A stretch of DNA of 64,000 nucleotides, from positions 186,001-250,000 of the forward strand of contig JALNYO010000001.1 in NCBI GenBank assembly GCA_023229765.1. Direction: 5' to 3'. The position numbers and the translations under genes are program-made. Below, piece by piece: positions 50,341 to 58,527 of this stretch. The notes under the pieces were generated by a model. The model did no database searches, was not told the origin of the DNA, and saw only the letters and a list, made by a program, of their open reading frames with translations. Within the stretch, counting starts at the first letter, position 1; each line of letters begins with the position of its first letter. Origin of the DNA: Syntrophales bacterium. Lineage in GTDB: Bacteria; Desulfobacterota; Syntrophia; Syntrophales; UBA5619.

Positions 50341-50709
50341 ATGACTTTTGCTCGGCTGGGTGTGGGGAAAAGGGGCGAAGAACTGGCGGCCGTTTACCTT
50401 GCGAAGGTCGGATACCGGATCATTGAGAGAAATTACCGGTGTATTTTCGGCGAGATCGATATTGTCGCCGAAGAAGGCGGCAGCATCGTTTTTATTGAGG
50501 TAAAGAGCAGACGTTCCATTGCCTACGGCGATCCTCAACTGGCGGTTGGCGCCAGGAAGCAGAAAAAAATTTCGATGGTCGCGCTCAATTATATCGAAGA
50601 AAAACACCAGCACAGCCGCAACGCCAGGTTTGACGTCGTCGCGGTAAAAATCCTCCCCGCCGGGACGAACATAGAGCTTATCAAAAATGCCTTCGAACTG
50701 GCCTTCTAA
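50341..50709 (+). CDS. YraN family nuclease-like protein (UPF0102)
   Basis: A 122-residue protein with the restriction-nuclease-like fold: G-E-E-L-A-A-V-Y-L, I-F-G-E-I-D-I-V-A-E-E and F-I-E-V-K-S-R, the E-D-ExK catalytic set. Found after rnhB in many bacteria. Role uncertain, possibly Holliday-junction or DNA-end processing. It ends inside the convergent ugd gene (4-bp overlap of stops). Confidence 0.88.
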   Translation: MTFARLGVGKRGEELAAVYLAKVGYRIIERNYRCIFGEIDIVAEEGGSIVFIEVKSRRSIAYGDPQLAVGARKQKKISMVALNYIEEKHQHSRNARFDVVAVKILPAGTNIELIKNAFELAF

Positions 50710-52079
50710 AAATGGGTCAGGGGCGGCTTGCCGATCGGATAGACATTGAATCCGATTTCGAAACAGGAACGGTGCTCAAGGATGTTTCTGCCATCGAAGA
50801 TAAAGGCCGGCTTTTCCATGCTGTCGTAAATTCTCTGAAAATCAAGGTCTTTGTATATCCCCCATTCCGTCATGACGGCAATTGCGTGGCATCCTGCCGC
50901 GGCGCTGTACGGGTCTTCTAAGTAGCTGACCTTGCCTTCATCGCCGGAAAGGTCCTTGCGGGCGTTTTTCAGCGCCTGGGGGTCGGTGACGATGACTATG
51001 GCCCGCTCCTCGATAAGTCTGCGGGCGATGTAAATGGCCGGGCTTTCCCGGGTGTCGCCCGTATCGGCCTTGAAGGCGAAGCCGAAGAGGGCGATTTTCT
51101 TGCCGGCGAGGGTGTTGAACATCGCCCCGAGCATGCCCTGAATGAAGCGCTCCTGCTGATAATCGTTTATCCGGATGACCATTTCCCAGTAATCTGCTAC
51201 CTCATTTAGCCCATAATTTCTGCAGAGATAGACAAGATTCAGGATGTCTTTCCTGAAACAGGAACCGCCAAAGCCGATGCTCGCATTCAGGAATTTTGAG
51301 CCTATCCGGCTATCCATGCCGACGGCGCGGGAGACCTCGACGACATTTGCCTCCGCCTTTTCACAAAGGGCGGAAATGGTGTTGATCGAAGATATTCTCT
51401 GGGCGAGAAAGGCGTTGGCGACAAGCTTGGAGAGTTCACTGCTCCAGATATTGGAGGTTAATATCCGTTCACGGGGAACCCAGTGGGCGAAAATGTCGGC
51501 AAGAATTCCCCTTGCCTTGAGTCCCTCCTTGGTTTCCCGCGACCCGATCAGGACGCGGTCCGGGTTCTCCAGGTCATGCACGGCGCTCCCTTCGGCGAGA
51601 AACTCCGGATTGGAAAGGACATCAAAATGGATTTCCTGCTTCCCGCTGTTGAGGATTCTTTCCATCGCCAGGGCGGTTTTTACAGGCAGCGTGCTTTTTT
51701 CGATCACGATCTTCGCCGATTGCGAGAACTCCAGAATCTGCCGGGCGGTTTTTTCCCAGTACTGAAGATCGGCGGCAAGCCCCGCGCCGAGGCCAAAGGA
51801 CTTGGTCGGGGTGTTGACGCTGACGAAGATGATCTCATTTTCCCGGATGCCTTGTTCGATGTCGGTGCTGAAAAAGAGGTTTCTCCCCCGGGAACTCCGG
51901 ACAAGTTCATCCAGCCCCGGTTCGTAGATCGGCAGATTGTCCGAATTCCAGGCGGCAATCCGTTCAGAATCAATGTCCACAACCGTAACCCGGCAGTGGG
52001 GACACTTGCCGGCGATCATCGCCATCGTGGGGCCGCCGACATAACCGGCGCCGATACAGAGAATATTTACTTGATTCAT
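50706..52079 (-). CDS. ugd: UDP-glucose 6-dehydrogenase (animal/plant-like)
   Basis: A 457-residue enzyme that oxidises UDP-glucose to UDP-glucuronate with two NAD+. NAD fold I-G-A-G-Y-V-G-G-P-T-M-A-M-I-A, E-K-S-T-L-P-V-K-T-A, S-N-P-E-F-L-A-E-G-S-A, and the catalytic Cys in G-F-G-G-S-C-F-R-K-D. The 457-aa length and G-G-P-T-M-A start are of the eukaryote-like branch. Its product feeds uxs, 0.2 kb upstream, and the 4-epimerase at 25.6 kb. Confidence 0.93.
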   Translation of the reverse strand: MNQVNILCIGAGYVGGPTMAMIAGKCPHCRVTVVDIDSERIAAWNSDNLPIYEPGLDELVRSSRGRNLFFSTDIEQGIRENEIIFVSVNTPTKSFGLGAGLAADLQYWEKTARQILEFSQSAKIVIEKSTLPVKTALAMERILNSGKQEIHFDVLSNPEFLAEGSAVHDLENPDRVLIGSRETKEGLKARGILADIFAHWVPRERILTSNIWSSELSKLVANAFLAQRISSINTISALCEKAEANVVEVSRAVGMDSRIGSKFLNASIGFGGSCFRKDILNLVYLCRNYGLNEVADYWEMVIRINDYQQERFIQGMLGAMFNTLAGKKIALFGFAFKADTGDTRESPAIYIARRLIEERAIVIVTDPQALKNARKDLSGDEGKVSYLEDPYSAAAGCHAIAVMTEWGIYKDLDFQRIYDSMEKPAFIFDGRNILEHRSCFEIGFNVYPIGKPPLTHF

Positions 52080-52128
52080 TGCATCCTCATTATTCTATAA
52101 GAAAACGGTTGTATATGTATCAGTTTGT

Positions 52129-52183
52129 ATGAAAATCCCCCCTTGCCCCCCTTTGCCAAAGGGGGGCAAGGGGGGATTTTCAT
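52129..52183. repeat. Long palindromic repeat family A, copy 2
   Basis: Near-perfect palindrome ATGAAAATC-C/G arms-GATTTTCAT, centred on TTTGCCAAA, almost identical to 36,472-36,528. It lies between ugd and uxs. Confidence 0.8.
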
Positions 52184-52211
52184 GCTTCGTTGTGCCCCAC
52201 GGGCATGGGGG
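52177..52211. repeat. Hairpin repeat family B, copy 2 (inverted)
   Basis: TTCGTTGTGCCCCACGGGCATG is the inverse of the family form: hairpin TGCCC/GGGCA plus the CGTTG tail. It adjoins family A copy 2 in the same relation as copy 1 at 36.4 kb, but in opposite orientation. Confidence 0.5.
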
Positions 52212-52302
52212 TTTGTATGAAAGTAGAATTTATACTAACAATATCTGTGTCTTACAGCGCAGAACTTTTGGAACCTGCGGACGCGACGGAGCGCGTCCCA
52301 CC

Positions 52303-52346
52303 ATTTTCATCATTCGTTGCGCCCGCTTCGGGCATGGGGGTTTTTT
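52303..52346. repeat. Hairpin repeat family B, copy 3 (inverted)
   Basis: ATTTTCATCATTCGTTGCGC then GCCCG-CTT-CGGGC and a T-run. The minus-strand reading supplies the last ten codons and stop of uxs. On the plus strand the hairpin plus Ts could terminate transcription. Confidence 0.6.
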
Positions 52347-53275
52347 ATCAAACCGGAAAAATAGTCGATCGTTTTTTTCAAACCCTCGTCAAGCTGGATC
52401 TGCGGTTCCCACCCCAATTTTTCTCTGGCCAGCGTTATATCCGGCCGCCGCTGGGTCGGATCGTCCTGGGGAAGGGGACGAAAAACGATTTTCGAGGAGG
52501 AATTTGTTATATCTATAATTTTTTGGGCGAGCTGCAGAATGGTAAATTCCTGAGGATTTCCGATGTTGACCGGTCCCGTAAATCCTTCCGGGGAATTCAT
52601 CATCCGGATCAGCCCGTCGATCAGGTCATCGACGTAACAGAAGGAACGGGTCTGGGAGCCTTCGCCGAAAACCGTTATCTCCTCTCCCCGCAGCGCCTGA
52701 ACGATAAAGTTACTGACGACGCGTCCGTCGTTCACCGCCATGCGAGGGCCGTATGTATTGAATATTCTAACTATTTTTATATCAAGATGATTCTGGCGAT
52801 GATAATCCATCATCAGGCATTCGGCGGCCCGCTTTCCCTCATCGTAGCAGCTTCTGATTCCGATCGGATTGACTCGGCCCCAGTATCCCTCCTCTTGGGG
52901 ATGCATCTCCGGGTCTCCGTACACCTCCGAGGTGGAGGCCTGCAGGATTCTCGCCTTCACCCGCTTGGCAAGCCCCAGGGTGTTGATGGCCCCCATCACG
53001 CTGGTTTTGATCGTTTTGATCGGATTATACTGGTAATGGACGGGGGAGGCCGGGCAGGCGAGGTTATATATCTGATCGACTTCGAGGTAGATGGGATTGA
53101 TGATGTCGTGGCGGATCAGTTCGAAATTTTTATTGTTTAAAAAGGGGATGATATTATCCTTACTGCCGGTGAAAAAATTGTCGAGGCAAAGAACCTCCTG
53201 ACCTTCGGCGAGCAGACGTTCGCAGAGATGAGATCCTATAAAGCCCGCGCCGCCGGTAATAAGTATTCTGTTCAT
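52310..53275 (-). CDS. uxs: UDP-glucuronate decarboxylase (UDP-xylose synthase)
   Basis: A 321-residue SDR enzyme that makes UDP-xylose. Visible: G-G-A-G-F-I-G-S-H-L-C-E, N-L-A-C-P-A-S-P-V-H-Y-Q, A-S-T-S-E-V-Y-G-D-P, and the catalytic C-Y-D-E-G-K-R. R-I-F-N-T-Y-G-P-R-M also fits UXS. The final K-N-P-H-A-R-S-G-R-N-E is encoded by a dispersed hairpin repeat, so the natural C-terminus has been replaced. Partner of ugd, which provides UDP-glucuronate. Confidence 0.92.
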   Translation of the reverse strand: MNRILITGGAGFIGSHLCERLLAEGQEVLCLDNFFTGSKDNIIPFLNNKNFELIRHDIINPIYLEVDQIYNLACPASPVHYQYNPIKTIKTSVMGAINTLGLAKRVKARILQASTSEVYGDPEMHPQEEGYWGRVNPIGIRSCYDEGKRAAECLMMDYHRQNHLDIKIVRIFNTYGPRMAVNDGRVVSNFIVQALRGEEITVFGEGSQTRSFCYVDDLIDGLIRMMNSPEGFTGPVNIGNPQEFTILQLAQKIIDITNSSSKIVFRPLPQDDPTQRRPDITLAREKLGWEPQIQLDEGLKKTIDYFSGLIKNPHARSGRNE

Positions 53276-53444
53276 CGTTTTTGCACCTCTGGTTAGTCTT
53301 TTAATGCAAATTTTCTAAAAAACAGGTTGATGGTTCGTGCCGATATCATATAAAAGCAGCAAGCACAAGTGCCGGGGTTCGTGAAAATTCGCAGACAGTG
53401 CCTCTGGCGCCCCCGATGGCGGCCTCCCAGGAAAAAGGTAATTC

Positions 53445-54389
53445 ATGAAACAAAATATTAATAAACAAAGCAAGCAGTTTGCGGATAAAAAGGCGGTAGC
53501 GGAAAAACCTGTGATTTACGCGGAAATGTTTGCTCCGGCGCGAAATACCGACCGCGATCATTCCGGGACTCTTTATCTGGTGGCAACCCCCATCGGCAAC
53601 CTCGAGGATATTACCTTCCGAGCGGTAAGGGTCCTGCGGGAGGTGTCCCTGATCGCGGCGGAGGATACGAGGCACACCCGGATACTTCTGGAAAGGTACA
53701 ACATTTCGACCCCGCTGACGAGTCTGTACGATCAGATTGAAAGAGAAAAAAGCGGTTTGATAATAGCAAGGCTGCTGGGGGGAGAAGACGTGGCCTATGT
53801 ATCGGATGCGGGCACGCCGGGCATCTCCGATCCCGGATACATTCTGGTAAGAGAGGCCGTCTTACGGGGCATTAAAGTGTCGCCGATTCCGGGGGCTTCG
53901 GCTCTGGTTGCCTCGCTTTGCGTTTCCGGTTTGCCAATGGAAAGCTTTGTATTCATGGGTTTCTTGCCGTCAAAGGCGTCACGGCGCCGACAGTTGCTGA
54001 CAAAGCTGCGCGAAGAGGAAAAAACTGTAATATTTTACGAATCGCCCAACAGGCTGAGGGAGTCCCTGAACGATATAAGGGAAATCTGGGGAGACCGAAA
54101 TATGGTGGTTTCCCGGGAACTGACGAAAATCCATGAAGAGTTTGTGCGTGGTTCGGCGACAGAGGCGCTTGCCGCGTTCCAGGGAAGGGCAGTCAAAGGC
54201 GAGATCACGTTAGTTGTCGCCGGTTTTTTAAGAGAAAAGAGTGAAGTTTCGGATGAGGAAATAAAAATGCGGGGCGAAGAGTTGATTGAGAGTGGAGAAA
54301 AATCGTTGTCGAGAAGGGATGCGGCAAGCCGAATCGCTCAGGAGACAGGCGAATCCCGCCGGCGCATCTACAAGTTATTGTCAGTTTAG
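53445..54389 (+). CDS. rsmI: 16S rRNA (cytidine1402-2'-O)-methyltransferase
   Basis: A 314-residue SAM-dependent tetrapyrrole-methylase fold enzyme that modifies the ribosome decoding centre. L-Y-L-V-A-T-P-I-G-N-L-E-D-I-T, A-A-E-D-T-R-H-T, S-D-A-G-T-P-G-I-S-D-P-G and I-P-G-A-S-A-L are diagnostic. About 40 N-terminal residues precede the core; AAAGGTAATTC supports the ATG at 53,445, but a start nearer residue 28 is possible. Confidence 0.94.
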   Translation: MKQNINKQSKQFADKKAVAEKPVIYAEMFAPARNTDRDHSGTLYLVATPIGNLEDITFRAVRVLREVSLIAAEDTRHTRILLERYNISTPLTSLYDQIEREKSGLIIARLLGGEDVAYVSDAGTPGISDPGYILVREAVLRGIKVSPIPGASALVASLCVSGLPMESFVFMGFLPSKASRRRQLLTKLREEEKTVIFYESPNRLRESLNDIREIWGDRNMVVSRELTKIHEEFVRGSATEALAAFQGRAVKGEITLVVAGFLREKSEVSDEEIKMRGEELIESGEKSLSRRDAASRIAQETGESRRRIYKLLSV

Positions 54390-54526
54390 CATGCCGGTTC
54401 CGGATACTATTTTCTTGAACTGGCAAGTCGGGTGTGATAACTGCTACAACGATTTGGCCTTAATAGGGTTTTTGGATTTTTTCGTGACAGGCGATAATAT
54501 TGCCGCTTTGCAGAGAGGATGGCGTG

Positions 54527-54862
54527 ATGGAAGGTTTAACCGGTGTTGATGAAGGGGCAGTTATTAGCCAGGGGCGCTTGCTTAAACCAGATGATAAAAT
54601 TTATGATCTTGTCGATGCAATTGCGGCGGCGGAATCTCTTTCCGGGGGCGCCGACAGAAGAAAGGCCAATCCGGAAATAATTTACGATCTTGTGGATGTA
54701 GTCGAAAAAAGGCCGAAAATGGCGTTTGTAGATGCGGGGCTCCACGACGAGATTATGAAGCGGGCCGTTGACATCGCCGAAAGAATTGCCAGGGAGGTGA
54801 TCCCTGATATTGCCGAGCGCGTTATCCGTGCGGAGATAGAGAAACTGAAAAAAGAATCCTGA
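54527..54862 (+). CDS. Unknown protein with duplicated IYDLVD motif
   Basis: A 111-residue acidic helical protein. The motif D-K-I-Y-D-L-V-D-A-I recurs 34 residues later as E-I-I-Y-D-L-V-D-V-V. The C-terminus (E-I-M-K-R-A-V-D-I-A-E-R-I-A-R-E-V-I-P-D then I-A-E-R-V-I-R-A-E-I-E-K-L) is an amphipathic helix pair that also ends several deltaproteobacterial response-regulator-like proteins. Start ATG 54,527 after GAGAGG. It is 11 bp ahead of pgsA. Role unknown; the repeated short motif could be a docking site. Confidence 0.65.
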   Translation: MEGLTGVDEGAVISQGRLLKPDDKIYDLVDAIAAAESLSGGADRRKANPEIIYDLVDVVEKRPKMAFVDAGLHDEIMKRAVDIAERIAREVIPDIAERVIRAEIEKLKKES

Positions 54863-54873
54863 CTGGTTGGACC

Positions 54874-55419
54874 ATGAATATCCCTAATTTTATTACTCTG
54901 CTGCGAATAATTCTCGTGCCGGTTGTTGTCATCCTGTTGATCCAGGGATCATTTCTGAAGGCCTTGGCGGTATTCGTCATCGCGAGCATTTCCGATGCGG
55001 TTGATGGCTTTCTGGCGCGAGTCATGCACCAGCAGACCATTGTCGGCGCATATCTGGATCCGATCGCTGACAAGGCGCTTCTGGCCAGTACATTCGTAAC
55101 CCTTTCCATTTTGCATGTCATTCCCGCCTGGCTTGCGGTCATCGTAATAAGTCGCGATTTTATGATTCTGCTGGGGATTTCCGTATTATTCATCATGTCT
55201 GTTTCGGTGGAAATTCGTCCTGCCCTGGTAAGCAAGATAACGACTGTCTTGCAGGTGAGCACTATTTTTCTGGCGCTTTTTATTCGCTGCCTGCCGGAAG
55301 GGATCGATCAGGGGTGGCTCATTATCTTGTATTGGGGGACGGCAATTTTTACAATAGTTTCAGGATTGCATTATATGTTTCGGGGAATCAATCTTATTAA
55401 CAATGATTCAAAAAAGTGA
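54874..55419 (+). CDS. pgsA: CDP-diacylglycerol-glycerol-3-phosphate phosphatidyltransferase
   Basis: A 181-residue membrane enzyme for phosphatidylglycerol synthesis. The CDP-alcohol phosphotransferase motif is complete: S-D-A-V-D-G-F-L-A-R, then G-A-Y-L-D-P-I-A-D-K (D-x2-D-G-x2-A-R...G-x3-D-x3-D). The N-terminus N-I-P-N-F-I-T-L-L-R is typical of PgsA. Ends before tRNA-Val. Confidence 0.9.
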   Translation: MNIPNFITLLRIILVPVVVILLIQGSFLKALAVFVIASISDAVDGFLARVMHQQTIVGAYLDPIADKALLASTFVTLSILHVIPAWLAVIVISRDFMILLGISVLFIMSVSVEIRPALVSKITTVLQVSTIFLALFIRCLPEGIDQGWLIILYWGTAIFTIVSGLHYMFRGINLINNDSKK

Positions 55420-55427
55420 CATTTGCC

Positions 55428-55456
55428 TTGACAACAGGCTCTTTTCTTGTTAGACG
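55428..55456 (+). promoter_or_regulatory. Candidate tRNA-Val promoter
   Basis: A perfect TTGACA (55,428-55,433), 17-bp spacer and TAGACG (55,451-55,456), preceded by TGT as in extended -10 boxes, 31 bp before the tRNA. Confidence 0.5.
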
Positions 55457-55486
55457 ACGAACCCTTCCGAGAGGAACGCATGCTAC

Positions 55487-55561
55487 AGGCACGTAGCTCA
55501 GGGGGAGAGCGCCATCCTGACGCGGTGGATGTCCAGGGTTCAAATCCCTGCGTGCCTACCA
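55487..55561 (+). tRNA. tRNA-Val (GAC)
   Basis: A complete cloverleaf of 75 nt with encoded CCA: acceptor AGGCACG/CGTGCCT, D-stem GCTC/GAGC, anticodon stem CCATC/GGTGG with loop CTGACGC (anticodon GAC), and T-arm CAGGG-TTCAAAT-CCCTG. It sits between pgsA and thrS and might be co-transcribed with the latter. Confidence 0.95.
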
Positions 55562-55652
55562 TATAAAACAGCCATGCCTTCGCAGGGAGAATGTTTTTTG
55601 TTATAGCGAAGCAGCAGCAGGGTAGTTTTAAGTAAGTGGGGCTGTTTTTTCG

Positions 55653-55686
55653 GGGCATCATTGCCAAGGCGCTGGTGCCCTTTCTT
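55653..55686 (+). terminator. Hairpin between tRNA-Val and thrS
   Basis: GGGCATCATTGCC and GGCGCTGGTGCCC pair (one mismatch, two G-U) around AAGG, followed by TTTCTT, 16 bp before the thrS ATG. It could end the tRNA transcript, or act as a leader attenuator or operator of the thrS operon. Confidence 0.5.
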
Positions 55687-55701
55687 AATAGGAAAAGATA
55701 G

Positions 55702-57621
55702 ATGGCGGCAGACATAATGGTTACGCTGCCGGATGGAAGAATTGTCTCGCATCCGGCGGGAACAGCAGTCAGGGACGTCCTGTCATTGGTGGCCGGCAAG
55801 GGTGACTCCTCTTTTGTGGCGGCAAAGGTAAACGGCGTTTCGGTCGATTTGACTTATCAGCTCCATACGGATGCCAGAGTCGAGCCGCTGGAGGCCTCGT
55901 CCCCGGAGGGGCTTGTGATTCTGCGTCACAGCATGGCGCATGTCATGGCACAGGCCGTTCAGGAGTCTTTTCCTGATGCCCAGGTTACGATTGGCCCGGC
56001 TATAGAAGATGGATTCTATTATGATTTTGACTATGCGCCTGGGTTCGCTCCTGAGGATCTGGCACAAATCGAATCCAGAATGAGGAAGATAGCCGCCGCC
56101 AATTTACCCTTTGAACGTCGCGATGTGAGTCGTCCGGAGGCGGTCGATATTTTTCGGGGAAAAGGCGAGAAGTATAAGGTGGAGATTATAGAAGATCTCC
56201 CGGAAGAGATAAAAACCGTAAGCATTTATTCCCAGGGTGGATATACGGATTTGTGCAGGGGGCCGCATATCCCTTCGACCGGGATGATCAAGGCCTTCAA
56301 GCTGCTCAACATTGCCGGCGCCTACTGGCGGGGCGACGAACATAACAAGATGCTGCAGCGCATCTACGGGACGGGATTTGCTTCTCAGCAGAATCTCGAA
56401 GAGCACTTGCAGTTGATAGAAGAGGCAAAAAAAAGGGATCACCGCCGCTTGGGCCGTGAGCTTGACCTGTTTCAGATAAACGACGAGGCTGGCCCCGGAC
56501 TGGTAATTTTTCACCCGAAGGGGGCGATGCTCCGCACGATCATCGAGGATTGGGAGAAAAAGGAGCACCTGAAACGCGGCTATGGCCTTGTCATGGGACC
56601 CCAGATTCTCAAGGCCGATCTCTGGAAGCGTTCCGGTCATTTTGACCATTACCGGGAAAATATGTACTTCACCGAGGTGGACGAGCAGACCTACGGCATC
56701 AAGCCGATGAACTGTCTCTCCCACATGCTGATCTACAAAGCGAAGATCCGTTCCTACCGTGATTTGCCTTTGCGCTATTTTGAGCTGGGGACGGTGCATC
56801 GGCACGAAAAGGCCGGGGTATTGCATGGGCTTATGCGGGTTCGCCAGTTTACCCAGGATGATGCCCATATCCTCTGCGCGCCGGAGCAACTCAATGATGA
56901 GATCAAGTCTATTGCCGAGTTCGTGCATTACGCGATGGGAATTTTCGGCTTTGAATATGAGGTGGAGCTAAGCACGCGCCCGGATAATTCGATTGGCTCG
57001 GACGGGGACTGGGAGCTTGCCACGGGGGCATTGGAAAACGCCCTCAAGGACAGCGGAATTCCCTATGAGGTGAACGAGGGAGATGGCGCCTTCTATGGCC
57101 CCAAGATCGATTTCAAGATCAAGGACGCCCTGAAGAGAAAGTGGCAGTGTGCGACAATTCAGTGTGATTTTACGCTGCCGGAGCGTTTTGATTTAAGTTA
57201 TATAGGAGAGGACGGGGAAAAGCACCGTCCCGTCATGCTGCACAGGGTTATTCTGGGTGCAATCGAAAGGTTCATGGGGGTTTTAATCGAACACTACGCC
57301 GGCGCCTTTCCGCTTTGGCTGTCCCCTGTCCAGGCAGTGATCGCGACTGTAACGGATAAACATATTCCCTGGGGTGAAGAGGTAAAAAGAATTCTTGTTG
57401 ATGCAGGCATTCGGGTGGAAGGTGATTTTCGCAATGAGAAGCTGGGCTACAAGATCCGGGAAGCCCAGATGCAGAAAACGCCTTTCATGCTGGTGATTGG
57501 TGACCGGGAGATGGCAGCCGGCAAGGTTGCCCCGCGGCAAAGGGACGGGAAGAGCCTCGAGGCAATGACGCCTGAGGCGTTTATTGCCCATGTTGAGGAG
57601 CAATGTTCGCAGTTTAAATAG
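55702..57621 (+). CDS. thrS: Threonyl-tRNA synthetase
   Basis: A 639-residue class II synthetase. TGS domain (1-65), the editing domain with H-S-M-A-H-V-M-A-Q-A, catalytic core with Y-W-R-G-D-E-H, G-P-Q-I-L and M-R-V-R-Q-F-T-Q-D-D-A-H, and the C-terminal anticodon domain with F-R-N-E-K-L-G-Y-K-I. First protein gene of the conserved translation operon. In E. coli ThrRS represses its own mRNA through leader hairpins; a leader hairpin is also seen here. Confidence 0.97.
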   Translation: MAADIMVTLPDGRIVSHPAGTAVRDVLSLVAGKGDSSFVAAKVNGVSVDLTYQLHTDARVEPLEASSPEGLVILRHSMAHVMAQAVQESFPDAQVTIGPAIEDGFYYDFDYAPGFAPEDLAQIESRMRKIAAANLPFERRDVSRPEAVDIFRGKGEKYKVEIIEDLPEEIKTVSIYSQGGYTDLCRGPHIPSTGMIKAFKLLNIAGAYWRGDEHNKMLQRIYGTGFASQQNLEEHLQLIEEAKKRDHRRLGRELDLFQINDEAGPGLVIFHPKGAMLRTIIEDWEKKEHLKRGYGLVMGPQILKADLWKRSGHFDHYRENMYFTEVDEQTYGIKPMNCLSHMLIYKAKIRSYRDLPLRYFELGTVHRHEKAGVLHGLMRVRQFTQDDAHILCAPEQLNDEIKSIAEFVHYAMGIFGFEYEVELSTRPDNSIGSDGDWELATGALENALKDSGIPYEVNEGDGAFYGPKIDFKIKDALKRKWQCATIQCDFTLPERFDLSYIGEDGEKHRPVMLHRVILGAIERFMGVLIEHYAGAFPLWLSPVQAVIATVTDKHIPWGEEVKRILVDAGIRVEGDFRNEKLGYKIREAQMQKTPFMLVIGDREMAAGKVAPRQRDGKSLEAMTPEAFIAHVEEQCSQFK

Positions 57622-57664
57622 AAAGCGGAGCTTAATTTTCCGAATAAGCTTCCGGAGGTGAACC

Positions 57665-58174
57665 ATAGCAAAAGATTTAAGCATAAACAGGGAGATCAAG
57701 GCCGCTTCGGTCAGGGTTATTGATGATGAGGGAAAGCAGCTCGGAGTGCTCTTGCTGAACGAGGCGCTGGCAGAGGCTTCAAAATCGGGACTGGATCTGG
57801 TGGAAGTTTCTCCCACGGCCGATCCGCCGGTATGCCGGATTATGGATTATGGGAAGTTCCGGTATCAGCAGAGCAAAAAGGTGCAGGTCGCCAAAAAAAG
57901 CCAGACGGTGATCCAGGTAAAAGAGATTCGCCTGCGGCCTAAAACCGAAGAGCATGACCGCGATGTAAAAATAAAGCATATAAAGCGATTTCTGGAAGAG
58001 CACGACAAGGTGAAGGTAACGGTGATGTTCCGGGGGCGCGAGATAGCCTATACCGACATTGGCCGGGGATTGATGGAGTCAATAAAGGAAGCGCTTGTCG
58101 ATGACTGCGTTATCGATCAGCAGCCAAAATTAGAGGGGAGAAACATGGTGATGATTCTTTCTCCCAAGAAATAA
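57665..58174 (+). CDS. infC: Translation initiation factor IF-3, ATA start
   Basis: A 169-residue IF-3. N domain S-I-N-R-E-I-K-A-A-S-V-R-V-I and G-L-D-L-V-E-V-S-P, linker G-K-F-R-Y-Q-Q-S-K-K, C domain K-E-I-R-L-R-P-K-T-E-E-H-D. The conserved N-terminus begins just after an ATA codon at 57,665, five bases after a perfect GGAGGTG; the preceding in-frame triplet but one is a TGA stop, and no ATG, GTG or TTG lies in frame before the conserved part. In E. coli infC starts at AUU, which lets IF-3 repress its own synthesis. ATA here implies the same control. Confidence 0.93.
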   Translation: MAKDLSINREIKAASVRVIDDEGKQLGVLLLNEALAEASKSGLDLVEVSPTADPPVCRIMDYGKFRYQQSKKVQVAKKSQTVIQVKEIRLRPKTEEHDRDVKIKHIKRFLEEHDKVKVTVMFRGREIAYTDIGRGLMESIKEALVDDCVIDQQPKLEGRNMVMILSPKK

Positions 58175-58252
58175 AGTGATCATCTAAATAAAAACAAAAG
58201 CGATGGGCCGTAAAATTTGGCCCGTTGCCCAATAAAAAAGCGGGGTGAGGGA

Positions 58253-58450
58253 ATGCCAAAAATCAAGACACATCGTGGCGCGGCAAAGAGGTTTTCTGTG
58301 ACGGGAACCGGTAAAATTAGAAGAAACAAGGCCTTTGCCAGCCATATCATGACGACAAAGACAACCAAGAGGAAGAGAAATTTACGGCAATCAGCGATTC
58401 TTGACCATGCAAATGCAAAGGCAATCAAGAAGCTGATTCTCTACAAGTAG
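58253..58450 (+). CDS. rpmI: 50S ribosomal protein L35
   Basis: A 65-residue basic protein, M-P-K-I-K-T-H-R-G-A-A-K-R-F then G-K-I-R-R-N-K-A. Start ATG 58,253 after GGGGTGAGG. The 78-bp gap to infC holds a small GGGCC/GGCCC hairpin. Confidence 0.96.
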   Translation: MPKIKTHRGAAKRFSVTGTGKIRRNKAFASHIMTTKTTKRKRNLRQSAILDHANAKAIKKLILYK

Positions 58451-58527
58451 GATGTAAATTTAATGGTCAAAGGCGCAGGGGTTTGATTTGCCGTCTGCCT
58501 CTGACTGGGGAGATAAGGAGAGATGCG

